A DNA stretch of 64,000 nucleotides from Biscogniauxia marginata. Lineage: Eukaryota > Ascomycota > Sordariomycetes > Xylariales > Xylariaceae. The stretch covers positions 1 through 64,000 of the forward strand of contig MU404102.1 in the NCBI GenBank assembly GCA_022695795.1, read 5' to 3'. The position numbers were made by a program, and so were the translations under genes. The notes beneath the pieces were generated by a model. That model did no database searches, had not been told where the DNA came from, and saw only the letters and a list, made by a program, of their open reading frames with translations. Shown here piece by piece: positions 1-10,154 of this stretch. The stretch's first letter is position 1; each line of letters opens with the position of its first letter.

Positions 1-96
1 GTGAATCGACTCTTATCCACCCATGATTCACTGATTCATATTTTGCTCACGTGACCTGCACGCAGAGGGGGGGGGGGAACACGAGATCCGTAACAT
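1..96. repeat. LTR terminal fragment
   Basis: The first 96 bases match the last part of the 414-bp LTR of the complete element at 54373-54786, including the CACGTGACCTGCACG block, the G-tract and the terminal CCGTAACA. The rest of this LTR lies outside the window. At base 97 the sequence jumps directly into gag-homologous DNA, without the pyrimidine tract that follows the LTR in the complete element. Confidence 0.85.
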
Positions 97-1273
97 CTTC
101 GTTATTTTCGAATTAAACTCTTACTTTAGTGACTCTTTTCTTAGGTTAAGGAATCCCTCTTGTTCTTAGTTCTTGTTTTTTAGGACTTCGGCACTTGTTC
201 TTATAATGTCTTTTTTTTCTATAGTTGAAATACTTAATGGTTAATTTATTTCGTTTTTTTCGTTCTTTTTAAATAATGTTAATTTTAATGGGATTTAACT
301 TTGTTTTCGTGCCTTTTCTGGTTTCGGCACCGCTTTTGTGATTTCCTTCCTTTAATTAGTCGCTATTTTTTCGTTGTATCGTTTTTTTTTTTTAAGGTAC
401 CGTTCGAAGTTTTCGTTATTGATGACAATTATCATTATAACGTAGTCATTGAACTTTCCTGGGTTCCTTTTTTTGTATAGATTTGTTTTATACAACTTAT
501 CCTTTACATGGTTTTTTAACCCTTGATAAAACAAGTAGTACAGGCTTTTAATAAGTAGTTGTAACTAGCTTGCGAGTTTTTTGAACTCAACAGCGTAGTT
601 TAAAGCCTTCTTATCCTGTTATAGTTTATAAAGTCGAGTTTTAACTTGTTACTTAAGGATTAAATTGCCAAATATAGATTTAAGTTATTTTTTAAACTTT
701 TTATAATTTTTGAAGACTTTTTTCGTGTCTTTTTGGGCGTTTGATCCGTTCTTTAAATGATTTTTTAACATTAATTAAAACCAGGTTAAGGCGGTTTTAG
801 CAAGGAGTTAAGACATTATAAGAACTTTTTATTCTTTAGTAGTAATCGTTTTATAATAGAACCGTAAGTAGGTTCTAGTTTAAATTAGAAATCTTTTTAA
901 ATCGTTTAACCCATTATATTTATTAGGTGTAATTAGTTTAAAACCTTTTACGTTAAGGGTTATTATATTGTCGTCGTCGTTTGAGTTGTTAAGGTCGCTA
1001 TCGTTTAAGGGTGATTAGGGTTGTTTTGCCTATTTGTCTTTTTTTTTAGGCATTTTTTCCTCTTTTTTTTCCTTTTCTTTAGATGCTTCTTTTTACTGAT
1101 TTTTCGAGATGTCCTTTTGTGACTCTTTTTTAGCTGTAATTATAATGGATTTTTGTGTTGGTTTTTTTGAACTTTTTAGTTGTATTGTAAAAGGACCTAA
1201 AGTTTTCGTTTGAGAGTTTGTTAATTGTTGTTTTTTTATTTGTTTCTTTTTTTGTTGCTTTTTGGTTTTAGGG
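97..1273 (-). pseudogene. Decayed Ty3/gypsy gag
   Basis: Homologous over its whole length to about 53118-54297 of the complete retroelement, read on the minus strand. The N-terminus is at 1278 (MPPKTKKQQKKK...). A Gag-core remnant at 352-534 begins FYQGLKNHVKDKLY, the usual fungal Gag signature followed by a degraded copy of the I-x-I-x-N-x-x-Y-E-R motif. Many stops and an excess of Lys and Asn codons fit G-to-A / C-to-T decay by RIP. The pol region that should follow is absent, so this copy could not move autonomously. No intact protein is encoded. Confidence 0.8.
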
Positions 1274-1355
1274 GGCATGCTTATTCTAGGATTGTTTTAA
1301 TTGAAAGTCCCTTCTCTTGAATTAATATTAAGTATTAATTAAGGAGTTATTAAAA

Positions 1356-1759
1356 TGTGACGAACTTCCTTGTGTATTTTTAATTAGTTGACTTTATAAG
1401 TAAGTACGTATTGGGTTTTTTTGATTTAGAGGTAATAGTGGGTTGAGATTGGTTTAAGGATTTATAATGTTATGTTCGTTAAAGAGGTTTTAAGGTATTC
1501 TCACTATAGTATTAAAGAGTGACTGTAGTTTTAGATTAATAGCTAAGGAACGAGAGACTAATTACATAAGGAAATTCTAATTTATTTATACTTGTTCTTC
1601 CTCTTATATAATTCACTGAATAGTTGAATCGTAGGTTGCCTTACCCACTATTCACATATTCACTGAATAGTTGAATTGTAGGTTACCCCACTTACTATTC
1701 ACATATTCGATGGGGTCACGTGCGCGGCACTCGTTTCCCACTTTAGGAGTCTCGTAACA
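1356..1759. repeat. LTR of a variant subfamily
   Basis: Begins TGTGACGAAC like the other LTRs and ends CTCGTAACA, giving the same TGT...ACA ends over 404 bp. Bases 1356 to about 1608 align with 54373-54620. Beyond that the sequence diverges completely from both the 1-96 fragment and the complete element's LTRs, and contains a 47-bp tandem duplication. The LTR tail is therefore from a different subfamily. Confidence 0.7.
1611..1704. repeat. 47-bp tandem duplication in LTR
   Basis: Two adjacent 47-bp units (1611-1657 and 1658-1704) start ATTCACTGAATAGTTGAAT and end CTATTCACAT. They differ only by a few C/T transitions. A third unit starts (ATTC) and then stops. Confidence 0.9.
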
Positions 1760-4463
1760 GTTCGTTGCCTAACTGACATTTGCAGCACCAGAAAGCAACC
1801 GGCCCATTTGCAGGCTGTGGAGGTAGTGAATACCTTGCGTCGGCATGGGCGCTACTATGCTTAGCACTAGCTCGCGTTGCTTTGTAGGAGGTGTATTCCT
1901 TCGTATTGGTTTGAATAATATTCATGTTTAGTTATAAGAGAGTAACTCGGCAATGGATAGGTTTCGTGATAGGCTTTATAATATGTGGCTTGTTGTTCCA
2001 AGAATGTTAGATCGTAGTAGTGTATATGTAACGAAGGCTTATGAATTCTGTAAAGATAGGTGTGTGAAGGAGAGAAGGGATTCATTTCAATTTATAAACA
2101 TTACTAGACGTAGAACAAATAACAGAAGCTTCTCTATGAATTAGCATATAGCGCTTAAATTATGACAAAATATCTGTTAGCCTTACGAACCACTCAAGGC
2201 CATACAAAGATGAACCTAATATGAGCTCAGGTGATAATGTAGGTGTTGTGTAGATAATCCTTTGTCCCTCGCGAGTCACACACTATGATGTACTACCTAC
2301 ACTGTAACTCGTGACATGACATGAATCTTTGAAGCAATTTTAGTAACTGATTTTATTAGGAGACCAGTATAACCGTACAACATTAGGTACGGAACAAAGA
2401 GAGGTCATCTATGTGCATATTAGTCCTCAACCCAGGTACCCGTAGCTTACGTTCTACGCGCCACATCTACTGTCCCCATGACGTCGCCCAGGGAGGCCTA
2501 AAATCCTGTGTCCGTGGTTCAATGCAGCAAAAGCTGGACAGCTGTCTCCTCCGTGTAGTAAGGAGACTGAGCTGTCTGTCGCCCAGCGGGCTCAAGTACT
2601 TAAACCCCTTCCTGCTCCCTCTCTGGCTCCTCCCCTTCCTCATCCTGACTTATCCGTTGTTGTTGCTTATCTGAATTTCACCCAACAAGCCCTCCACCCG
2701 ACCACACAAACGCTCACCAAGCAAAGAGAGACCGTCCACTACCCATATTTGCGTTTACCATCATAGCCTCCGGATACCGGGTAGGTGGCATTCGCAACTC
2801 AGACGAAGTAGTGCTGACCTTATAGCGTGACTATATCGAGCTCGGACACAGATGGCCTTGGGCCTTGTCGAAAAGAACAACCAGCTCTAACCGAAAATCA
2901 CCACTGGCATCCAAGTTGAGGTATTATCGCTCCAACCCAAACGCCTCACTTGCTTCCATGCTTCCAGTAACCTCTTGGGAAAGCTCTCTCAAGGCATAAC
3001 TGTGGTAAACGCCTTCCTAGAATACACTAGCAGTCAACTTGCCGTCGCACCTTGTAACGATTACGATGAAAGCTACAAGAATGACGGTAGTGCCATGCCG
3101 TTTCCGGACTGTGTCTTCCTCCTGACCTACTGGGGCTTCGCTTGTACTTCTTGTATTGCATCCCAACGTGACTAAAATCTATTACGCGTTCATAGAGAAC
3201 ATAAATAACTGGTGCTGATGCTAGTCACGTTCCTAATTATTTTAGGTTGGGAAAATACTACCAGCACCTCCACCGTGCGTCAAATATTCGTTATACTAGT
3301 TGTTCGGTACACATATATAAATATCACACTGCACAACAACCGGGCTTAGTAGCTTTCTTGAAATTTTGAAATAAATAAATAGATAGGTTCTAAATATTTC
3401 TATCATTATCATGAGTCTGCAGAAGGAGCTCTTCAAGGAGTAAGCTGATTCCGATTTCCTCAGGCGAGTTGTCGTCTCCCGAACAACAAGAAATCCAGTA
3501 CCTAGGTACTATTTCATTATTTCTCACCGAACATAACGTAAACAACCGGCACCATTTCGCACGAGGCACGACTTTTGACATGTATGGTTCTGCTGGCCGG
3601 ACTGATGCAAAGCCGCGCGCCTTGGGGGAAAAAAAGGCCGAATCCATGCCGTTATACCTGGCGGTAGAGACCGGTTTCAAGACTGGGATGCTGCTGTATG
3701 GATGCTCTAACTTCGTCCGCTTTTTATTTCCCGTCATGATGGCCCACAATGGATTATTGAACTGGCCGATAATACGGACCCGGAGGTATTTGTGACACAT
3801 CGGCGGTTCGACCACACTGGCTATCACTGTCACAGCCTGTACACTCAGCGGCTCCAGCGCCATACGCAAGATCTTGGATAGTTTCTTGATCGCTGAATTG
3901 GACGTAATATGTTATTCTATGCCTGTGCTAGGGAAATGTCGGGTAACAATGCTAGGCGCGACAGATGAAAAGGGGGAAGCGGGCACACAAACCTCCCATG
4001 GGAAATAAAGGTTCTAGAGTTGTGATTGATCATAATGCCCTTATTTGTGATGAGCTCAGGTAATTGCGTCTACATGAGAGCCAAAACATACCGAAGTCAA
4101 CGTCGAAGAACTCCTTAGCCTTCTCAGTTTCCACATCCAGCAGCGGCATGGAGAAATCGCAACCGGTATGGTTGAGCGGCTTTGATGATAAGCATATAAA
4201 CATTGTTCTCTAGTGCGATGTCTTACATGGTTTACACGCCGGGAAATATAATCCTTAGAGTTCGCCTCGAGTTTGAGATTTTCTGTAAGATTGGTATGGA
4301 TTGCTACGCAGGTACAGATGGAGCCGTACAGATGTAGCCGTAGTGTCAAACCAAGCTCATAACGCCCTTATCAACCTCACTTGTTGCTTCTACCCTTCTA
4401 TTTGACTATTCTACCCTTTGCTTGATTTCATGCCACAGTTCCTTTCACCCTCCCCCCGTCAAT
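1760..4463. other. Intergenic, possible gene relics
   Basis: About 2.7 kb with no convincing gene. A plus-strand frame from about 2851 to 3175 stays open for roughly 107 codons apart from one TAA, and could be a gene relic. Around 3390-3869 both strands have open frames (159 codons minus, 108 plus). The minus one contains MALEPLSVQ, faintly like the start of fungal STAND proteins, but nothing else supports it. A 14-bp hairpin stem lies at 2537-2576. Confidence 0.4.
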
Positions 4464-5114
4464 TTATCTCGCACCCTCTATAAATTCACTCCCCAGATAA
4501 TCTACCAACTTGTAGAAAGCCCCAAATTTATACTCAATCGCGCATGCGATCCATGGCCACAGCAAAATGTGATAGAACACGTTGGTTAGAAGGAAGAATG
4601 GAGAGTCGCTTTGATTTTTCGCCCCCTCGCCCGCCGTCTCGCAGTAGCAATACATCGCCAGGGAGTAGGGTATCGAGGCGAATATGCTCGTGAGCGTGGC
4701 ATTTGCTATGTCTCGACCCTTATGAACCTTGGTATTGGTCTTTTTAATGGCAGCATTGGTGTTGATATTGGTATTGGCAACGACGGTGGCGGTGGCGGTG
4801 ATGGTGGTAATGTGGACCACTTTGATCATGGCGCTCCTGACCAAGCAAAGCCCGAAGATGAACGCAGTAATCACGACGAGCCAGTCCAACTCCGTCTCCG
4901 TGGCACCGTATTTCTCGCGTATACGCTGCTGCCAGAGTGTGATGATCTGAAGACAGGGGATGGTCAGGACAAGGGCGTGGATGCAATCCACGATGAGGCT
5001 TCTGATGAATTCGTTGTTCTCCATGGTGGATTTGTGGGTATTCGGTATATGCATGAGGACTCTAAGTAGGATGGCTAATACCTCGTATGCTAAGTTATGT
5101 TTTGTGGAAGACAA
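4464..5114 (-). CDS. Hypothetical multi-pass membrane protein
   Basis: Single-exon frame of 216 residues; I do not recognise the family. Four hydrophobic stretches look like membrane segments, at roughly residues 34-62, 78-105, 134-156 and 170-190. A polar Asn/Thr/Lys-rich loop at 110-130 is encoded by GTTGGT-like microsatellite DNA. The C-terminal part is aromatic (WPWIACAIEYKFGAFYKLVDYLG). Start at 5114 (MSSTKHN) is the first Met; MENNEF at residue 30 is an alternative. A 152-codon frame on the opposite strand is Gly/Asp-rich and looks like a shadow. It stands alone, with no partner gene within 1 kb. Confidence 0.6.
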   Translation of the reverse strand: MSSTKHNLAYEVLAILLRVLMHIPNTHKSTMENNEFIRSLIVDCIHALVLTIPCLQIITLWQQRIREKYGATETELDWLVVITAFIFGLCLVRSAMIKVVHITTITATATVVANTNINTNAAIKKTNTKVHKGRDIANATLTSIFASIPYSLAMYCYCETAGEGAKNQSDSPFFLLTNVFYHILLWPWIACAIEYKFGAFYKLVDYLGSEFIEGAR

Positions 5115-6165
5115 TGCACGTTTCTACGTATCGGTTCGGCTGAGCTCAAGTTCTCGGGACGTATGCCATAATTTATATAAGTTCTTGATAGTACCTTTTT
5201 CCGAGCTATGGCATTTCCAAATACAAAGTTTGTTGGGACATATTTTGAAAAAAAAAAAACCAGATTTTTTGGGACAAAGTTTAGATTCTAGAATTAAGTT
5301 TTATTGTCCCAAAAATATCGTGAATTCAGAGGCTTTAAAACACATGTTATTTAACCCCCATTCTTCACATGTCCCAGCCCACGCGGGAGCCTGCCGAAGC
5401 TACCATTACGGATACCACGCAGTGTAGCTCAAATCTTTCACTGCTTTATACGTTAAACCTCTAGAGGTTGGCAGGGTCGGGACTTGAGTATTAAAGGACT
5501 TAAAGGATTAAAATGCATCGTATCACACTCCAGGCCATCTTTAGATTGTTAGTAAGATGCATCAGAGCCTCTGACGAGCGCAAAGCTGGTAAACAAATAT
5601 TCTCCTAATGAGGCCATCAATCTTTAGCATTGTCTGGCAACCCAAACAACAGAATATAATTATTACTTTCCTGAGGGTGTTTATGTAATGAGGAATAACC
5701 AGCCGAACTACCTATGATGTATGCGTTGCTAAAAGAGATTCTCGTGGAATGGAGATACCTGGCGCTCGCTCCCCCCCCTTTTAAATAAGTCAGCGGTGCA
5801 ATAGCCGCAACGGCCCCTTGCGTTGCCTGACCTACCTACCTCCTACCTACCTATAAGCCGACCTGGTCTGCCTGGTTCTCGCCTTTTCCATTCACAACCC
5901 TCTGCCAGAACTGGGGGCTAATTTTAGTCGTAAAGACATCGAAGAGAAAGAAAAAACAAAAGGAAAAACAATACCGTCCACTTACTCACTTATTCTTTAT
6001 CTCGTAAGAGATCTCTGTCTCTTGAAAACCCAAGCCAACGAAAAGCTGCCTGTCCCCCATTGCTCCCTCATATAACTGTCTAAAATTAATAAATATTGAA
6101 CGGCATTGGTTAGTTAACTGATTCAGAACAGCCCTCTCGAGACCAAAGACAGCTGCAAACTTACA
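5115..6165. other. Intergenic; 12-bp inverted repeat
   Basis: Non-coding. It contains a perfect 12-bp inverted repeat (TTTTTGGGACAA at 5266-5277, complement at 5304-5315), a related direct copy of TGGGACA near 5233, and CCTACC repeats at 5829-5851. The last 200 bp are the likely promoter and leader of the next gene. Confidence 0.6.
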
Positions 6166-7011
6166 ATGGCCCTCCCGGGATTTGACAAACTCGGACCCAA
6201 CATCTTTCTTCACACTCCTTCGGAGTGCGAAGCCGGACAGCTAGTCGTGCTATGCACATGGATGGGTGCTGCTGATAAGCACATTGCCAAATATGCCGAT
6301 ATTTATCGCAAGACGGCACCCAAAGCAAGGATCCTTCTACTCAAGTCTTTGGTGGGGAGCATGATCAGTCCATACTCCAAGCAAGAAGTCGCCATGAAGC
6401 CGGCTGAGCATGCCGTCTGCCATGTGTTGGAAGAGTTCGGCCATATCCAGTCCGGTGACGGGAGATCAGGCCACTCGCACACCAAGCCCCGGATACTATT
6501 CCATATGATGTCGAATGGCGGCATCAACTCGGCAACGAACTTGCTAGTCGTCCTTGAACGGAGGCTGGGAAAGCCTCTGCCCCTGGTCGGTTTGTTGTGT
6601 GACAGCATTCCTACCGGCGCTTCTTACATGAAAACATGTCGGGCTTTCACGTATTCCTTCCCTGCTAGTTTTCCTGTCAACTTGATTGCCTCGGCATTTA
6701 TTCATGTATTAATATCTCTCCTGTACCTGTCTATTGCCATGGGTCGGTACGAGGCCCCCGAGGACTACTGGAGAAAGTCCATCCTGGACGAAAATCTCCT
6801 AGACAGCAAGAGAATCTGCTATATTGCATCCAAGATCGATAAGATGATCGATTGGAGGGATGTTGTGTCGCATGCGAAGCAAGCTCGCGAGAAGGGCTGG
6901 GAGGTTCAGGAGTTTATTTTCGACGACACCCCACACTGCAATCATATCAGCAAGCATGAGGATATCTATCTCAATGCTATTACCAACCTATGGGAGGGAA
7001 ATGGGCCGTGA
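6166..7011 (+). CDS. PaxU-like DUF829/TMEM53 family protein
   Basis: Intact 281-residue single exon. It matches the DUF829 (TMEM53) family, an alpha/beta-hydrolase fold that includes PaxU, a protein encoded in fungal indole-diterpene clusters. Visible family marks are the N-terminal VVLCTWMGAADKHIAKYADIY strand and helix, a nucleophile-elbow-like MSNGG with Ser116, an ASKIDKMIDWRDV segment with the acidic residue, and a C-terminal DDTPHCNHISKHEDIY His motif (residues 254-268). The start follows a normal leader (ACTTACA-ATG-G). Biochemical role is unproven for the family. No prenyltransferase, cytochrome P450 or other cluster enzyme lies nearby, so a role in indole-diterpene synthesis is not supported here. 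Confidence 0.85.
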   Translation: MALPGFDKLGPNIFLHTPSECEAGQLVVLCTWMGAADKHIAKYADIYRKTAPKARILLLKSLVGSMISPYSKQEVAMKPAEHAVCHVLEEFGHIQSGDGRSGHSHTKPRILFHMMSNGGINSATNLLVVLERRLGKPLPLVGLLCDSIPTGASYMKTCRAFTYSFPASFPVNLIASAFIHVLISLLYLSIAMGRYEAPEDYWRKSILDENLLDSKRICYIASKIDKMIDWRDVVSHAKQAREKGWEVQEFIFDDTPHCNHISKHEDIYLNAITNLWEGNGP

Positions 7012-7637
7012 TATTAACCACCGACAAACACTCCCGAGGGGTGAGCGTGGGCAGCCATCTCGCGCTTTTATGAGGGTATGGACCATAATGAAGTTTAATT
7101 TTCATTTTGCATATAAATGATACCTATCGGTATAGAAGCCTCCAAAACTAGAAGCTTTTGGGATCTAAAAATGGAGTCTTCTATTACGGCTTGGCATGGC
7201 AACAGGACAATAGGCACCCCTCCTGCAAGTGTATTCACTACAAAACAATAAGGTCAGGAATAATAAGCCTGAGATGTATTTAGCTGCGCGGATAGTCCTA
7301 GCGACCATCCTAGGCTTTCCTTTCTTCTTCACCTTTAGTATCTTCGTCAATAGACCAGGAAATCAAGCATTGCCTTGCACCCCCCTGCGTTGCCGTGACA
7401 CCAATCGCGGATTTCCCGGCAGGTCACATTTACCTCCATCACACGTACTGTCTGTCGTCACATCTTGCCCAACCCCACCCAGAGACACGAAGGCCTCATA
7501 ACAGCACAAACCCCTCATAGTCGATGCATCAAAGCCCAGCACAGTTACCCCAATACCATTACCAAGTTCTTCTCCAAAGCCCTTTTCTTTCTCTACGCAG
7601 GGCGTAGTCAAGCCAGATCCCTAAAGGCTCACCGAAG
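7012..7637. other. Intergenic
   Basis: 3' region of the PaxU-like gene and promoter of the MYND gene. Bases 7352-7411 resemble a diverged copy at 8604-8660 (shared core CTGCGTTGCCGTGACA versus TTGCGTTGCCGTGACA). Nothing else recognised. Confidence 0.5.
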
Positions 7638-8315
7638 ATGTCTCGGTCGTGTGCCGTTTGCAAAAAGACTCCGCCCGCGGTCAGCCTGAAACATTGCGCG
7701 AAGTGCTCTGCGACGCTATACTGCTCTCGAGACTGCCAAAAATCCGATTGGAAGAGTCACCGGAAAGCCTGTGGCAGGCAGCAAGGTTCCGCTGACACCA
7801 ACTTCTCCTTGCCCTGTGGATTAGAGCAGTCCATTACTAGACCCTTCTCGCGTCTCGATAACGGCACCTGGCTTCACGATCGCCCAGAGACTGATGTGTA
7901 CCGACTCCTCATTGACGCCTACCGCCTACGAGTGGCTGATGATTGCCATGGGGACCCAGATAGATCCCACGGATTTCAGCATTTCCTCGATCTTGTTGCA
8001 TCCCGCAAACTGTTGCCTCCCTGGTGGACTCGCGAGAAGGAGGAGGCTTGCAAGGCACTGAGCATGGATCCATCGCAATGGCAACACCTTTCACGTGCTA
8101 TTAAGAAGAGCGATATTGTCGAGCACTATGGCGATCCGCAATTCCCTATGCAGCTTCGAATGTTTGCCGAGGCGGTTATCGGCCGAGGAGTAGGCGGCGC
8201 GGATGGAACGCAGATGAGGGCGTTGATGGTGGCAATGGAGCAAGGGAATCTAAGGGGTGGGGTAGCCTCCGCGCTTGATATGACCACTATGAATATGTCA
8301 GAGCTTCGAACATAG
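7638..8315 (+). CDS. MYND-type zinc-finger protein
   Basis: Single exon, 225 residues. The N-terminus is a complete MYND finger (C6HC): Cys5, Cys8, Cys20, Cys23, Cys29, Cys33, His41 and Cys45, with the typical LYCSRDCQKSDWKSHRKAC ending. MYND fingers bind proline-rich peptides rather than DNA. The remaining 180 residues are a conserved-looking helical region (DVYRLLIDAYRLRVADDCHG..., then PPWWTREKEEACKAL) of the type found in small fungal MYND proteins of unknown function. There is no SET domain, so it is not a SMYD methyltransferase. Start at 7638 places the finger at the extreme N-terminus as is usual. Protein-protein adaptor role is inferred. Confidence 0.88.
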   Translation: MSRSCAVCKKTPPAVSLKHCAKCSATLYCSRDCQKSDWKSHRKACGRQQGSADTNFSLPCGLEQSITRPFSRLDNGTWLHDRPETDVYRLLIDAYRLRVADDCHGDPDRSHGFQHFLDLVASRKLLPPWWTREKEEACKALSMDPSQWQHLSRAIKKSDIVEHYGDPQFPMQLRMFAEAVIGRGVGGADGTQMRALMVAMEQGNLRGGVASALDMTTMNMSELRT

Positions 8316-9321
8316 AGAAGGCAGGACAAGGGGGGCTTTTAGATATGTAATAGGACAACAAGGTGATGGATATATGGCCGTGCTAGAACATACGTCCTTC
8401 TCCCTGCCAAGTTCGTCCGACGCCGTACATTATCAGAATCCAGCATATCAGAACGATTTGCCCCCGTTCTACTTATTTCCTCTTCACTTGCTCGCTTCTA
8501 CCTTTATTCGCACCGCGTCAATATAATCGACGATGTTCACAACCACCGTCTTTTAAATCTTATAAATATCGCTATTATAATAGAAAATTATTTTAATATT
8601 AATAAACCAAGAAAACAAGCATTACTTTAAATCCCCTTGCGTTGCCGTGACAAAATCCAATTTATACATTAGCACGTAGTATAATGTAATGTTTATCTAG
8701 GATAAATATAAGGAACTAAGTTTTTCTCTTGTAGAAAGATCTTGCCGTGGATTAAGCCGAAGGCTAAGGATTACGTAAATAGAGTCTGTGAATAGATTTA
8801 TAATTTGTTTTGAGTTTATCTGAAAAAGATTATTCCTAGCTTACCTATTACTTCAGTATCATAACTAGGTGTCGTATATGCCTCGTTTCGTTAAGTCAGG
8901 ATCAACCGATGTTTGACGGATTCAGCGTGAGAAAATGATACTTTTATCTGTTCGTTATTGTTAGCAGCAAATATACCGTAGTAACAAACTTATTTACCTA
9001 TTCATTCTAATTTACTCGTAGCTCGCACCGTCGGTACTTAGTATTTAGGGTCTAGTCAATCCCCAGCTTGCTATGAACCACTCTCCTCTGCCTCAACAAG
9101 CAAAAATCTAGAGTTAACAAATTTCTTGTGCGTTACCGCACTGTATAATATGGTTCAGCTAAGACCATAGAGACAGAAACTACCAGTGTGACACTTTCAA
9201 GCAATATTACAACCCAGCCAAGCTTTATTTTGCGGCAATTCTATATTTTATGTCAAACCCTTATTTGTGGATCAGATCTTTTATATATTCTATCTGAGTC
9301 TCATCTTGCAACCTGTTTCAT
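8316..9321. other. AT-rich intergenic
   Basis: About 1 kb, AT-rich from roughly 8540 to 9060 and possibly mildly RIP-mutated. It holds the diverged copy (8604-8660) of the 7352-7411 segment. No gene seen. Confidence 0.5.
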
Positions 9322-10154
9322 TTAAGGCTTAGGTTCTTTTGTCATAAATATAAGTTTTGGTTTCCTTCTTTCGATGAATTCTTCTCCCACATCAAACCGG
9401 ATTTCTTCAATTTCTGCACGTAGGCCGCATTTCTCATATACGCGCCGTCCTACTGGGGTACTTTCGACGATCGCCTGAAGAACCAGATCATTAATAACCT
9501 ACCAAGAACAGGAGAGTATTGCTCGATAAAGGTGAAAAGGAAGAGAGAGAAATAAACGACATAATTACCTTTAGTCCCTGCTCGTCTGCGGCTTTGGTTC
9601 CCCACTTGACGAGAGCTGTGCCGGCACCTAAACGCTGGTAATCTGGATGGACTGCTAGCAATTCGAGAACTAGATTGTAGATGTAAGAAGATCCATTATC
9701 GGTCCTTTACCATTGAATCCTCCTTACCATAAACTCCTCTACCACGAGAATCATTGATAGCCTGAGTCCGTGGTATCACGTACTCTCTCCATAGGCGAGC
9801 CATGAATTCGCGATCGCCTTCGTCGGGCCAGACTTTCTCGACATCCTCTACTTTGTCAATCTCTGCAGGCGGGGCTTCCTTCATATATGTCCAGATAGCA
9901 ACGCCGATGATGCGCTCCTGACCTCCCTGGCCAGCTCTCGTGACGGCTTTCAAGAATATGGACTTATCGGAAGACTGCTTCCATACCGCTAAGCGCTTGG
10001 AACCCTGCGCTTGCCCTAACGATGTTTCATGATCCGGGAAGTATATGTCCACAAATGGCGCGTCGTGGCCGAAACTCTTCGAGAGGACCTGGAAGCATGC
10101 AGGTATGTCTTCGTCGGAAAGCAAGGCGACGTCTACTTTGTCCGAGGGCGTCAT
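9322..10154 (-). CDS. GNAT-family N-acetyltransferase
   Basis: Three exons on the minus strand: 10154-9728, 9669-9569 and 9474-9322. The introns are 58 nt (donor GTAAGG) and 94 nt (donor GTAATT). The exons sum to 681 nt, giving 226 residues. Motif A of the acetyl-CoA fold is created by the first splice: VLELLAVHPDYQRLGAG at residues 143-159, with the Q/R-x-x-G-x-G pyrophosphate-binding loop. Motif B (VYEKCGL) follows in exon 3. The open frame extends upstream to 10289, but MTPSDKVDVALL at 10154 is the family-like start; the extra 45 residues are hydrophobic and atypical. The substrate cannot be read from sequence. This is a stand-alone gene. Confidence 0.87.

Noticed and set aside
4611..5069. 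152-codon plus-strand frame opposite the membrane-protein gene
   Set aside because: Gly/Asp-rich because of the microsatellite in the minus gene; the minus frame gives coherent membrane segments.
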